NCBI GenBank assembly: GCA_001803395.1
Contig: MHBU01000001.1
Coordinates: forward strand, 26,899 to 87,644
Direction of reading: 5' to 3'
DNA: 60,746 bases
DNA from: Methylotenera sp. RIFCSPLOWO2_02_FULL_45_14
Lineage (GTDB): Bacteria > Pseudomonadota > Gammaproteobacteria > Burkholderiales > Methylophilaceae
A program made the position numbers and the translations under genes. How positions within the stretch are numbered: the first letter of the stretch is position 1; each line of letters starts with the position of its first letter. The notes beneath the pieces were generated by a model that saw nothing but the letters and a program-made list of their open reading frames with translations, was not told the origin of the DNA and searched no databases. Below, one piece after another: positions 7,842 to 17,159 of the stretch.

Positions 7842-9746
7842 ATGATCAAGAGCGTTTTTATGGGTTTTCAATTATTTCTACGCATTTGTCATTCTTGCAA
7901 AAGCATCGGGTGTTTTATTACGATTAAATTATCTAGCGTTAAACTTTCAAATCATTTAACTATCTTATTTACCAGCCTGTGCCTCGCCAGCCCGTTATTA
8001 CACGCCGAATCCTATAGGGAATTCAATGTGGTAGGTGATGAAATCATTATTTTTGCAGATGATACTTTCAAGCCTGCGCCTAGGAATTTAGGCGTGAGTG
8101 AAAGCAGTGCAAAAGAGGTAGCGACCAAGATTACTGCTACCGAGAATCTAGGCAACAAAACCCCGCGCAGTGGTCGTTTAGGCGATGCGCTGGATACTAC
8201 AAATACAAATAGTGCCAGCAACGACACCTCCGACGTCATCACGATTGGTAGCGATGACTTATGGCAACGTATCAAAAATGGCTATGCCATGCCAGAATCA
8301 ACATCCGACCTCACTGCTAAACATGAAAACTGGTACAGCTCACGCCCAGACTATATAAAACGTATGGTAGAACGTAGCCAAAGATACTTATTTCACATTG
8401 TGGAAGAAGTTGAAAAACGCGGCATGCCAACTGAAATCGCACTGTTACCCATGATAGAAAGTGCCTATAACCCGCAAGCCAATTCAACGAGTAATGCTTC
8501 TGGTATTTGGCAATTTATCCCATCTACTGGCAAGCATTTTGGTTTGAAGCAAAATTGGTGGGTGGATAACAGACGCAACATTACCTTTGCAACAGATGCC
8601 GCGCTTACTTATTTACAGAAACTTCATGCGATGTTTGGTGCTTGGGATTTAGCATTGGCCGCTTACAACGCCGGTGAAGGTACAGTTGGCCGTGCCATTG
8701 AGAAAAATCGAAAACTCGGACTACCTACCGACTATGAAAGTTTGAATTTACCAGCAGAAACTAAAAGCTATGTTCCAAAATTACAAGCGGTTAAGAACAT
8801 CATGACTAACCCTGAAAACTATGGCCTTGACATTCAAACCATTGCCAATACACCGTACTTTGCTAAAGTCAATGCGCCCGCACAGATAGACTCACGTTTA
8901 GCAGCAAGACTTGCCGAAATAAGTGATGACGAATTTCTGGCACTTAATCCTAGCTATAAGCGACCAGTTGTCACCAGCAGCAGCGAAAAACATGAGCTGC
9001 TGCTACCCATTTTTTCTGCGCAAACATTCAGAACCAACCTTGCTAACTATGGCAAACCATTAGTGAGCTGGCAAACTTATCATGCAAAGCGTGGTGAGCG
9101 CATGGAAACAATCGCCAGTAAGTTCGGCATTAACGTTTCACAATTACGCAATGTCAATAACTTATCTGCAGAGAAAAAAATTAAAACCACCTCGACTATT
9201 TTGGTCCCCAATGGTAACCAAGCCACTTTCAATAACAGCAGCACCGTAACAAACTACAACACAGATGAATCAACATCATCTACACAAGAGAGTGTTTTAA
9301 GTAAGCAACAAAATGCAGCGAACATCGACATGGCAAGCGCGCAGAATATCGCCACCGACAACAATGAAACTAGAAAAAATGAACTGGTAGAAAAAAATAA
9401 CGTCACACACAAAGTTAAAAAAGGTGAAGTAATGCAGAGCATTGCAACACGCTACGGCGTGAGTGTTAAGCAAATTATGGCCGAAAACTCACTTAAAAGT
9501 AATAGGCTAAAAGCTGGCCAAGTACTGAATATAAGCACTAATGCAAACAACAAAACCACTAAAATCGCATCCAATAAAAACTCAACTAAAAAACAAACCT
9601 ACATCGTGAAGCGTGGTGACACTTTACATAGTATTGCAGAAAAATTTGACGTTGCCATTACGGATATCAAACGTTGGAACAAAAACGTTAGCCATCATAT
9701 TCAACCTGGCAACAAACTCACCATCATCCCGGCTGATGCGGTGTAA
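7842..9746 (+). CDS. mltD: Lytic murein transglycosylase D with three LysM domains
   Basis: Cleaves the MurNAc-GlcNAc bond of peptidoglycan with formation of 1,6-anhydro-MurNAc. The N terminus contains a signal-peptide-like segment (LTILFTSLCLASPLLHAES). The GH23 domain spans about residues 165-330, with the catalytic Glu in MIESAYNPQA near residue 205, then ASGIWQFIPSTG and AAYNAGEGTVGRA. Three LysM peptidoglycan-binding modules follow at about 411-456, 519-565 and 585-632, separated by Asn/Thr/Ser-rich linkers. No lipobox is evident, unlike E. coli MltD. It lies 13 bases upstream of a peptide-type binding protein and so is likely in one operon with the transporter, suggesting uptake of murein or other peptides. 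Confidence 0.92.
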   Translation: MIKSVFMGFQLFLRICHSCKSIGCFITIKLSSVKLSNHLTILFTSLCLASPLLHAESYREFNVVGDEIIIFADDTFKPAPRNLGVSESSAKEVATKITATENLGNKTPRSGRLGDALDTTNTNSASNDTSDVITIGSDDLWQRIKNGYAMPESTSDLTAKHENWYSSRPDYIKRMVERSQRYLFHIVEEVEKRGMPTEIALLPMIESAYNPQANSTSNASGIWQFIPSTGKHFGLKQNWWVDNRRNITFATDAALTYLQKLHAMFGAWDLALAAYNAGEGTVGRAIEKNRKLGLPTDYESLNLPAETKSYVPKLQAVKNIMTNPENYGLDIQTIANTPYFAKVNAPAQIDSRLAARLAEISDDEFLALNPSYKRPVVTSSSEKHELLLPIFSAQTFRTNLANYGKPLVSWQTYHAKRGERMETIASKFGINVSQLRNVNNLSAEKKIKTTSTILVPNGNQATFNNSSTVTNYNTDESTSSTQESVLSKQQNAANIDMASAQNIATDNNETRKNELVEKNNVTHKVKKGEVMQSIATRYGVSVKQIMAENSLKSNRLKAGQVLNISTNANNKTTKIASNKNSTKKQTYIVKRGDTLHSIAEKFDVAITDIKRWNKNVSHHIQPGNKLTIIPADAV

Positions 9747-9759
9747 TTAAGCACGATCG

Positions 9760-11427
9760 ATGACAAATCATCCATTGCACTTCATCAAAAACGCGATTAT
9801 TGTGGTTGTTTGTATGTGGCTATTGGCATGTGGAGAATCACCGAATAGTCATCAATCTGCTGCCAGCATCGACAACATCAATTACCCCATAGAATCTGGC
9901 GGAGCATTGATCAATGCCATGACAGGTGAGCCAAGTGGCTTGATATCGATGATTGCCGGCGAGTCTGCTTCTTCCGCCATTTCTTCCAACATTTTTAATA
10001 GCTTGCTCAAATATGACAAAAATCTTGAACTTGAAGGGGATTTAGTCACAAACTGGCAAATTTCAGCAGACCAAAAAACCATTATATTTAAACTCAAACC
10101 CAATTTAAAATGGGCAGATAATCAGCCACTCACCAGTGCCGACGTTCTGTTTACATGGCAAGCCGTCACCGATGAAAAAACAGCCAGCCCCTACGCCTCT
10201 GATTTCCAACTGGTTAAAAAGGCAGAAACGCCAGACCCGCTGACGTTTAGTGTGACTTACAACCAAGCTTACGCCCCAGCACTTGATAGCTGGGCAAGTT
10301 TGCAAATTCTGCCCAAACATTTACTACAAGGGAAGAATTTACACACAACGGCCTTTGTACGCAACCCTGTAGGTAGCCATTATTACAAGCTGGATAGCTG
10401 GGCGCATGGCGAAAATTTAAAACTATCAAGAAATGCCAACTCAGTATTGGGACAAGCCAAGATAGATAAACTGATTACGCGCATTATTCCTGACAACTCT
10501 GCGCAATTTCTAGAACTGATGGCAGATAATATTGACTTGATGGGCTTGGATCCTATTAAGTACTCGCGCATTATCCCAGCGCACCCTGAATTACAGCAAA
10601 AACTCGCGCTTTATAAAGAGCTTGGCAACAGCTATACCTATATGGGTTTTAACCTGAAACACAAGCCATTTGATGACATACGTGTGCGCCATGCCATCAA
10701 CTATGCGATTGATAAACAAGAGATTATTGACGGCGTTTATTTAGGTTTAGGCATCAACATTGCGTCACCTTACAAACCTGGCACGCGCTGGAGCAACCCT
10801 GAGCTTACTCCCTACCCTTACAACCCAGCAAAAGCCAAAGCTTTGCTAAAACAGGCTGGATTTGTGGACACTGATGGCGATGGTATTGTGGAACAAGATG
10901 GCAAACCATTTGCCTTTGAAATCGTCACCAATCAAAATAAAGAGCGTGAAAAATCAGCGGTACTGATTCAACGCAGACTTAAAGACGTAGGCATAGATGT
11001 AAAAATACGCGCCATTGAATGGGCAAGCTTTATTAGCCGCTTTATTAAAACAGGTGACTTTGATGTGGTGGTACTCGGTTGGGGCTTAGGGTTAGATCCT
11101 GATCAATACAACATTTGGCATTCTAGCCAACAGGCTCCAGGGCAGTTTAATTTTATCGGTTATAACAATCCCACAATAGATAAACTTTTAGAACAAGGTC
11201 GTTTAGAGCTTAACCCAGATAAGCGCATGAAAATTTATCATGAATTTGCACGCGTATTGTTAGAAGATAGCCCGATTGTATATTTATCAGCAGGTTATGG
11301 TTTAACTGCCATTAATAAACGTGTAAAAGGTATAGATGACCCTGCACCTCCCGCTGGCATCGGACATAACTCGCACGATTGGTATATTCCTACGCCCTTA
11401 CGCAGAAACGAAATTAGCGCCAATTAG
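9760..11427 (+). CDS. Peptide ABC transporter substrate-binding lipoprotein (SBP family 5)
   Basis: Extracytoplasmic solute-binding protein of the OppA/DppA class, 555 aa. The lipobox LLAC places the acylated Cys at residue 24, so the mature protein is anchored to a membrane. Family motifs include the NIFNSLLKYDKNLELEG block near residue 80, TSADVLFTWQAV near 125 and RVRHAINYAIDKQEII near 310. It is the first transporter gene of mltD-SBP-permease-permease, with two bases between its stop and the first permease. The ligand could be a peptide, including a murein peptide, but this is inferred only from the neighbouring mltD. Confidence 0.88.
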   Translation: MTNHPLHFIKNAIIVVVCMWLLACGESPNSHQSAASIDNINYPIESGGALINAMTGEPSGLISMIAGESASSAISSNIFNSLLKYDKNLELEGDLVTNWQISADQKTIIFKLKPNLKWADNQPLTSADVLFTWQAVTDEKTASPYASDFQLVKKAETPDPLTFSVTYNQAYAPALDSWASLQILPKHLLQGKNLHTTAFVRNPVGSHYYKLDSWAHGENLKLSRNANSVLGQAKIDKLITRIIPDNSAQFLELMADNIDLMGLDPIKYSRIIPAHPELQQKLALYKELGNSYTYMGFNLKHKPFDDIRVRHAINYAIDKQEIIDGVYLGLGINIASPYKPGTRWSNPELTPYPYNPAKAKALLKQAGFVDTDGDGIVEQDGKPFAFEIVTNQNKEREKSAVLIQRRLKDVGIDVKIRAIEWASFISRFIKTGDFDVVVLGWGLGLDPDQYNIWHSSQQAPGQFNFIGYNNPTIDKLLEQGRLELNPDKRMKIYHEFARVLLEDSPIVYLSAGYGLTAINKRVKGIDDPAPPAGIGHNSHDWYIPTPLRRNEISAN

Positions 11428-11429
11428 CC

Positions 11430-12452
11430 ATGCTTAAATATCTGATTAAACGTGTATTGTGGATGATTCCGATGTTGATTGGCATTAGTCTCATCTCGTT
11501 CTTCATCATGCACTTGGCACCGGGTGACATCACTAGCAATGAAGCTGCTTTCAACCCAAAAGCCAGCGAAGAATCACGCCAAAAGTTACGTGAAATGTAC
11601 AATTTAGATAAACCCGTTATTGTGCAATATGGTTTATGGCTAAAACGCATGGTCACCTTGGACTTTGGTAAATCGTTTGCCAGCCATCAAAAACCAGTGT
11701 TTTGGCAAACCGCAGATAATGATGGCAATGTGACCAAAGGTCTCATTCAAGAAGCCTTACCGATTACCTTAATGATTAACTTGCTAGGACTTGCCATCAC
11801 ACTGATATTAGCCATCCCGTTAGGCATCATCGCTGCGCGTAAATATCTGGGCTGGCAAGATCGATCCATTACCTTGTTTAATTTTATCGGCTTTTCTATT
11901 CCAGGTTTCTGGCTATCGTTACTGTTAATGTACTGGCTAGGGGTGGTCAATAACTGGTTTCCCATTTCTGGGTTACATAGCCTCAATTACGAATCACTAG
12001 ACTCATGGGGCAAACTCAAAGACTCATTAAGCCACTTGTTTCTACCTGTGGTTATTCCCTCTATTACAGGCTTGGCAGGCATCACCTTATTTGTTAAAAA
12101 CGGCATGCTAGATGTGTTACAGCAAGATTACATTACCACCGCTCGCGCCAAAGGCTTAAATAAGCACAAGGTTGTTTACACCCACGCCTTGAGAAATGCT
12201 CTGCTACCGCTCATCACTATTATCGGTCTATCGATACCAGGCTTAATCGGTGGCTCAGTGATTGCAGAAACTATTTTTGCCATCCCTGGCATGGGGAAAT
12301 TATTTTATGATGCAGTCTTGATGCGCGACTTTCCAGTAGTGATGGGTATCCTCACCATCGGTTCCGCACTCACACTGGTAGGTAACTTACTGGCTGACGT
12401 TGCCTACGCATGGGCAGACCCACGCGTACGACGTGGTGTGGCAAGGGATTAA
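11430..12452 (+). CDS. Peptide ABC transporter permease, DppB-like
   Basis: Inner-membrane permease (340 aa) with the hydrophobic N terminus MLKYLIKRVLWMIPMLIGIS typical of DppB/OppB and the cytoplasmic EAA-loop motif ARAKGLNKHKVVYTHALRNA that contacts the ATPase. About six membrane segments are recognisable. It follows the binding-protein gene by two bases and precedes the second permease by one base. An ATP-binding subunit must be encoded elsewhere, because none is found in this cluster. Confidence 0.9.
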   Translation: MLKYLIKRVLWMIPMLIGISLISFFIMHLAPGDITSNEAAFNPKASEESRQKLREMYNLDKPVIVQYGLWLKRMVTLDFGKSFASHQKPVFWQTADNDGNVTKGLIQEALPITLMINLLGLAITLILAIPLGIIAARKYLGWQDRSITLFNFIGFSIPGFWLSLLLMYWLGVVNNWFPISGLHSLNYESLDSWGKLKDSLSHLFLPVVIPSITGLAGITLFVKNGMLDVLQQDYITTARAKGLNKHKVVYTHALRNALLPLITIIGLSIPGLIGGSVIAETIFAIPGMGKLFYDAVLMRDFPVVMGILTIGSALTLVGNLLADVAYAWADPRVRRGVARD

Positions 12453-12453
12453 T

Positions 12454-13293
12454 ATGAATCGTAGCGTTTTCATAAAAGCCTTATCTAACCCGCTTGCATT
12501 AGCTGGCTTCGTTATTATCGTGCTGGTATTTTTATTATCGATATTCTCCCCTTTCATTGCCCCATACGACCCCAACGACATTAACGTCAAATCCATATTA
12601 CTTGAACCTTCAATGCAACATTGGATGGGCACTGACGGCCTAGGACGCGACGTGCTAAGCCGTATGCTACATGGCGGACGCATTTCTTTACTAGTGGGCT
12701 TAGTTGCCGTCGGCATTTCCACCGCCATTGGCATTGTCCTAGGTGCAATCGCGGGGTTTTATCGCGGCTGGATAGATACCTTCATTATGCGCCTAGTAGA
12801 TGTCATGCTATCTATTCCCAGCTTTTTCTTGATATTAGCCGTCATTGCGTTTTTAACCCCTTCTATTATCAACATCATGATTGTAATTGGTTTGACCTCA
12901 TGGATGGGCGTAACGCGCTTGGTTCGTGCAGAATTTTTAAGCTTAAACGAGCGTGAATTCGTCACTGCCTCACGCACATTAGGTGCAAGAGACGCACGTT
13001 TAATTTTCACGCATTTGTTACCCAATAGCCTCACGCCGATTATTGTTAGCGCAGTGCTTGGTGTCGCTGGTGCAGTTTTAATGGAATCTGGATTAAGCTT
13101 CTTGGGGCTTGGTGTACAAGCGCCGCAGGCCTCTTGGGGCAACATTTTAACTGACGGCAAAGAGTACATTCAGTTTGCATGGTGGTTATCGCTATTCCCT
13201 GGTTTGGCAATTTTAATTACCGTATTAGGGTATAATTTACTCGGTGAGGGCTTACGCGACGCATTAGATCCGCGAAGCGGAAATGATAATTAA
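12454..13293 (+). CDS. Peptide ABC transporter permease, DppC-like
   Basis: Second inner-membrane permease (279 aa), partner of the DppB-like protein. It shows the DppC hallmarks HWMGTDGLGRDVLSRMLHGG near residue 50, ASRTLGARDARLIFTHLLPN as EAA loop, and SGLSFLGLGVQAPQASWG near the C terminus. The start is ATG 12454, placed after an AAGGGA ribosome-binding site; a longer frame opens at an upstream TTG inside the preceding gene but has no homology. No ATPase gene follows; fabI begins 67 bases later. Confidence 0.9.
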   Translation: MNRSVFIKALSNPLALAGFVIIVLVFLLSIFSPFIAPYDPNDINVKSILLEPSMQHWMGTDGLGRDVLSRMLHGGRISLLVGLVAVGISTAIGIVLGAIAGFYRGWIDTFIMRLVDVMLSIPSFFLILAVIAFLTPSIINIMIVIGLTSWMGVTRLVRAEFLSLNEREFVTASRTLGARDARLIFTHLLPNSLTPIIVSAVLGVAGAVLMESGLSFLGLGVQAPQASWGNILTDGKEYIQFAWWLSLFPGLAILITVLGYNLLGEGLRDALDPRSGNDN

Positions 13294-13360
13294 AGATTCA
13301 TAATGTGAGTCTTGAAAATGAACAGCCCTTCGCTCCAATTCAAGATAATAGGAAATTAAT

Positions 13361-14146
13361 ATGGGATTTTTAGCTGGTAAAAAAGTACTCATCGCGGGCT
13401 TGTTAAGCAGCCGCTCAATCGCTTACGGCATTGCTGCTGCCATGAAACGTGAAGGTGCCGAACTCGCATTCACCTACCAACTCGATAAACATGAAAAAAG
13501 AGTGGCGGACTTAGCCGCTGATTTTGATTCAAAAATTGTACTGCCGTGTGATGTTGCTGAAGATGCACAAATTGACGCCCTCTTCCCAGCGCTAGCTAAA
13601 CACTGGGATGGCCTAGACTCACTCGTGCACTCACTGGCATTCGTACCAAAAGTAGCGCTAGATGGCGATTATCTGGACGCCGTAAATCGTGAATACTTCC
13701 GTATTGCACACGATATCAGCTCATACAGTTTTTCAGCGCTGGCTAAAGCGGCCTACCCGATGATGGCAGGCCGCAAAGGTAGCCTGCTCACACTGAGCTA
13801 CTTAGGCGCAGAACGTACCATGCCTAACTACAACGTCATGGGCGTTGCCAAAGCAAGTTTAGAGGCCAATGTACGTTATTTAGCACAAAGCCTGGGCCCA
13901 CGTGGCATCCGCGTTAATGCTGTGTCTGCCGGCCCCATTAAAACGCTTGCAGCCTCTGGTATTGCCGACTTTGATAAAATGATAGGCTTTAACGAAAAAC
14001 ATGCGGCGCTACGCCGTAATGTCACGATTGAAGAAGTCGGCAATGCCGCAGCATTCCTCTGTAGCGATTTAGCCTCAGGTATTACAGGTGAAATTACTTA
14101 TGTAGATGGCGGCATGAATATAACCGCTGCGGGTCAAATCGACTAA
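13361..14146 (+). CDS. fabI: Enoyl-ACP reductase (NADH) FabI
   Basis: Last reductive step of each fatty-acid elongation round. It is an atypical short-chain dehydrogenase of 261 aa. The N terminus [20 protein letters not shown] carries the NAD-binding loop with the SRS-I-AYG pattern characteristic of FabI, and the active site is the Tyr-x6-Lys pair in YNVMGVAK (near residues 157-164). The ending [10 protein letters not shown] is family-typical. The start is preceded by AGGA. It may be read through from the upstream transporter genes and ends at a strong bidirectional terminator. Confidence 0.96.
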   Translation: MGFLAGKKVLIAGLLSSRSIAYGIAAAMKREGAELAFTYQLDKHEKRVADLAADFDSKIVLPCDVAEDAQIDALFPALAKHWDGLDSLVHSLAFVPKVALDGDYLDAVNREYFRIAHDISSYSFSALAKAAYPMMAGRKGSLLTLSYLGAERTMPNYNVMGVAKASLEANVRYLAQSLGPRGIRVNAVSAGPIKTLAASGIADFDKMIGFNEKHAALRRNVTIEEVGNAAAFLCSDLASGITGEITYVDGGMNITAAGQID

Positions 14147-14179
14147 CGATTGTAAATTAAAGTCGTTCGTTACGTACAT

Positions 14180-14210
14180 AAAAAAGCCGATGTTTAACAT
14201 CGGCTTTTTT
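14180..14210 (+). terminator. Intrinsic terminator between fabI and ppiD
   Basis: A GCCGATG / CATCGGC stem with a five-base loop is flanked by an A-run before and a T-run after, so it can serve the convergent fabI (plus) and ppiD (minus) transcripts. Confidence 0.9.
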
Positions 14211-14264
14211 ATTACGACAATATTATCCGGGATTTTTCATTAGATCCCGGATTTTCATTAGATA

Positions 14265-16166
14265 TTAGTTCGCAGCATTATCTAATAATAAGCGCTGGTT
14301 AACTTTAACCTTGGCTTTTTCACGCAACGATTGTTTGTAGGCTGCAAGGTATTCACTGTTCAATGCGGCATCCATTTCTGATTTAACAGCTTTTCCAGCT
14401 TCAGCATCATCGGCTGCCGCGCTATCAACATTGACTACTTTAACAAGCAAGTAACCTTGTTTTTCATCAGCCAACCCTGAATAAGCAGGTAATTGACTAA
14501 TGTCAGTTTTAAACACTTGCGTCATTGCTAATTGCGTTAAGCCTTGTGCATTTTTACGATCAACCGTCACTTCTGGAATCCAGTTAACGCCATCTACGGC
14601 ATTTCCTACACGCAGGTCTTTTAATGCCGCTTCACCCTTAGTTACCGCTAGTTTAGATGCGGTCTCTAACTTAAGTAAACTCTCAATACCCGCTTCAACT
14701 TCATCAAAACTTCTTGATGTAGCGGCTTTGTAATCAATCACGCGCGCAGAGGCTAAATTATTCGGCGCAATTTCAACCGCTTCTGTATTACGGCGATCTT
14801 TTAATGATTCTTCAGAAAAAATCAAACTCATCAACTTATCACTATTTTTAAAATACTGAGCACCAGATTCACGGCTTAACCAATCCGATTGCTGCACCTG
14901 CCCGCCATAAGCCTTGGCCGCCGGCTCCAAACTACCTGATTGCTCATAGACAATGTTGCTAAATCCTTCAGCCTGTCTTGTAAACTCTTCCTGTGCTTTC
15001 TTGAACATTAAGTCGCCTTTAATTTGTGGCTTTAATGTATTGAAATCTGAATTCTGACCTGTAATGCCTGTGAGCTTGATAATGTGGTATCCAAATTCAG
15101 ATTCCACTAAGTCACTCACATCATTTACTTTCATACTAAAAGCCGCATCTTCGAACGGCTTAACCATTGCACCGCGACCAAAACTTCCTAAATCACCACC
15201 TTTAGTCGCAGAACCAGTATCTTGAGAATTTTTAACTGCCAGCTCCTCAAATGACTTGGGATTCTTTTTAATTGTGACAAGTAAGGCTTCTGCTTTGGCT
15301 TTAGCTTCTTGTTTTTTCTCAGGTGTCGCATTCACGCCAAAACCTATTAAAATATGACTAGCACTGCGTTGCTCATTTCCTTGAAATTGAGCTGCATTTT
15401 CATCGTAAAAAGCTTTTACTTCGGCATCATCAACTTTTACTTTTGTAATTAAATTAGCCGCAGACAGCAATAAAAACTCAACTTTCACTTGTGCAGGCGC
15501 AATAAATTTATCTTTGTGCTGCTCGTAATAGGTTTTCACTTGTGCCGGCTCAATTTTTACCTGATCGATAAAGTCTTTAGTTTTAATCTCGGCCACTGTG
15601 ACATGACGTTTCTGATTAAGTAATTTCAAAGTATTGCCAGCGCGCGCATTAGAAATAAAACCAAGCTTAGCAATACCATCCTGTGCTTGTTGTGCCAATA
15701 AATCTGAGCGCATTCCCGCTTCAAATCTAGAAGGTGTCATATTATTTTGCTGTAATACTTGATCGTATAAGTCTTGTGAAAACTTTCCGTCTTTTTGAAA
15801 AGTTGGCATACTTGTAATATAGGTAGCAAGTTGCGCATCACTAATCGCATAATTTTCGCGTTTGATTTCTTCAGTTAGCAGCTGCTCGTTAATGAGTCGA
15901 TCTAGCACCAAAGATTTAACCGCTGGGCTATCAAGCTGCGCTTGATCAACTTTACCTTCTGATTGCATACGATTACGTATTTCTTGCATTGCATTAGAAT
16001 AGGCTTGAATAGAAATATCAGTACCATTCACCTTAGCAATTGCCACATTCTTACCTGATTGACTCAGATAAGAATCAATACCAAATAAGGCAAAAGGAAT
16101 CGTAATTAAAGCTAACAATGTTTTACCAACCCAACCTTTGGCTACATCGCGGATACTATCTAACAT
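14265..16166 (-). CDS. ppiD: Periplasmic folding chaperone / peptidyl-prolyl isomerase PpiD
   Basis: Inner-membrane-anchored SurA-like chaperone (633 aa) that assists outer-membrane protein folding near the Sec translocon. It has the N-terminal membrane anchor GWVGKTLLALITIPFALFGI, a SurA-type N domain to about residue 200, and one parvulin PPIase domain around 265-365 (SASHILIGF ... GGDLGSFGRGAMVKPFEDAAF ... GYHIIKL). The start is ATG 16166, after an AAGAAGAGAA ribosome-binding site; the frame extends upstream only to a TTG without signal. It sits last in the tig-clpP-clpX-lon-hupB-ppiD order found in many proteobacteria, separated from hupB by two tRNA genes. Confidence 0.92.
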   Translation of the reverse strand: MLDSIRDVAKGWVGKTLLALITIPFALFGIDSYLSQSGKNVAIAKVNGTDISIQAYSNAMQEIRNRMQSEGKVDQAQLDSPAVKSLVLDRLINEQLLTEEIKRENYAISDAQLATYITSMPTFQKDGKFSQDLYDQVLQQNNMTPSRFEAGMRSDLLAQQAQDGIAKLGFISNARAGNTLKLLNQKRHVTVAEIKTKDFIDQVKIEPAQVKTYYEQHKDKFIAPAQVKVEFLLLSAANLITKVKVDDAEVKAFYDENAAQFQGNEQRSASHILIGFGVNATPEKKQEAKAKAEALLVTIKKNPKSFEELAVKNSQDTGSATKGGDLGSFGRGAMVKPFEDAAFSMKVNDVSDLVESEFGYHIIKLTGITGQNSDFNTLKPQIKGDLMFKKAQEEFTRQAEGFSNIVYEQSGSLEPAAKAYGGQVQQSDWLSRESGAQYFKNSDKLMSLIFSEESLKDRRNTEAVEIAPNNLASARVIDYKAATSRSFDEVEAGIESLLKLETASKLAVTKGEAALKDLRVGNAVDGVNWIPEVTVDRKNAQGLTQLAMTQVFKTDISQLPAYSGLADEKQGYLLVKVVNVDSAAADDAEAGKAVKSEMDAALNSEYLAAYKQSLREKAKVKVNQRLLLDNAAN

Positions 16167-16383
16167 AAAAAATTCTCTTCTTAAATATTCACTAATCAGT
16201 AAAAGATAAAAAATCTGCAAACACTAAAAACAAAGGTTGCAAACTAAAAGCGCAACTAATATATCACAAGTTTTACTTGATATATTAGGACTGTGGCTTA
16301 AGACATAAGATAATTAAAACAAGTTCTTAATCATACAAAATTACTTGGTAAATTACGCATCAATAAACAACTAGAATACAAAT

Positions 16384-16415
16384 AAAAAAAGCGAGTCCGA
16401 AGACTCGCTTTTTTT
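16384..16415 (-). terminator. Intrinsic terminator after tRNA-Asp
   Basis: A perfect GCGAGTC-CGAA-GACTCGC hairpin at 16391-16408 is flanked by seven A before and seven T after. On the minus strand it begins about ten bases beyond the tRNA-Asp CCA end and separates it from ppiD. Confidence 0.92.
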
Positions 16416-16418
16416 ATT

Positions 16419-16495
16419 TGGCGGAGTGGACGGGACTCGAACCCGCGACCCCCGGCGTGACAGGCCGGTATTCTAACCAACTGAACTACCACTCC
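16419..16495 (-). tRNA. tRNA-Asp (GTC)
   Basis: A 77-nt cloverleaf on the minus strand begins GGAGTGG and ends CCACTCC-G-CCA with CCA encoded. The anticodon arm is CCGGC-CTGTCAC-GCCGG, so the anticodon is GTC. The T arm contains GGTTCGAGTCC. It is followed by a strong terminator and lies downstream of tRNA-Val and hupB. Confidence 0.97.
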
Positions 16496-16659
16496 TTAAC
16501 TACAACGTATTTCTTACTACTGAATACGCATTAAAAATTTGCGCTTCTAAATTTAGCTATTGGTTCTCAATAGTTTTTTACAAAAATAAAGAGTGCTTAA
16601 ATTACCAGCACTCTCAATTTTAAAATTAGAAACGGCTTAGTCACATAATCGCTGGTTTT

Positions 16660-16735
16660 TGGTGGGTGCTAACGGGGTCGAACCGCTGACATTCGCCTTG
16701 TAAGGGCGACGCTCTACCAACTGAGCTAAGCACCC
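16660..16735 (-). tRNA. tRNA-Val (TAC)
   Basis: A 76-nt cloverleaf on the minus strand begins GGGTGCT and ends AGCACCC-A-CCA. The anticodon arm is TCGCC-CTTACAA-GGCGA, giving anticodon TAC. It starts 19 bases downstream of the hupB stop codon, so it may be processed from a hupB read-through transcript. Confidence 0.97.
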
Positions 16736-16754
16736 TGCTTAACCAACGAAAACG

Positions 16755-17027
16755 CTAGTTTACAGCATCTTTAAGCGCTTTACCAGCCCTAAATTTAGGA
16801 GAATTTGCAGCTGCAATTTTAATTGTTTCACCAGTACGTGGATTACGACCGTTACGAGCCTCACGTTTACCTACATAAAATGTGCCAAAGCCAATCAATG
16901 TTACTAAATCGCCTTTTTTAATTGCTGTTGTAATTGCAGCTGTTGTTGCATCTAATGCACGACCAGCAGCAGCTTTAGAAATCCCTGCAGCATTTGCAAT
17001 CTCGTCAATCAGTTCTGATTTATTCAC
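16755..17027 (-). CDS. hupB: DNA-binding protein HU-beta
   Basis: Histone-like nucleoid protein of 90 aa that bends DNA non-specifically as a dimer. [20 protein letters not shown] forms the helical dimerisation part, [20 protein letters not shown] the signature and the beta-arm containing the intercalating Pro, and [18 protein letters not shown] the C terminus. It sits between lon and tRNA-Val on the same strand, as in many beta- and gamma-proteobacteria. About 130 non-coding bases separate it from lon, enough for its own promoter. Confidence 0.97.
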   Translation of the reverse strand: MNKSELIDEIANAAGISKAAAGRALDATTAAITTAIKKGDLVTLIGFGTFYVGKREARNGRNPRTGETIKIAAANSPKFRAGKALKDAVN

Positions 17028-17159
17028 GTGTAATCCCCTCTCAAGGTTTATTAAATAAAGACATCGGTAAATGTTCGGGGATTTATCCCCGTAACAGCTT
17101 TATATCAAGCCTACAAAGGCTATGTCAAGCTTTTATGCGCCTTATAACGCACTTATTTT

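Noticed and set aside
9060-9740. Repeated segments in mltD as a possible DNA repeat
   Set aside because: They are three diverged LysM protein modules, not a nucleotide-level repeat.
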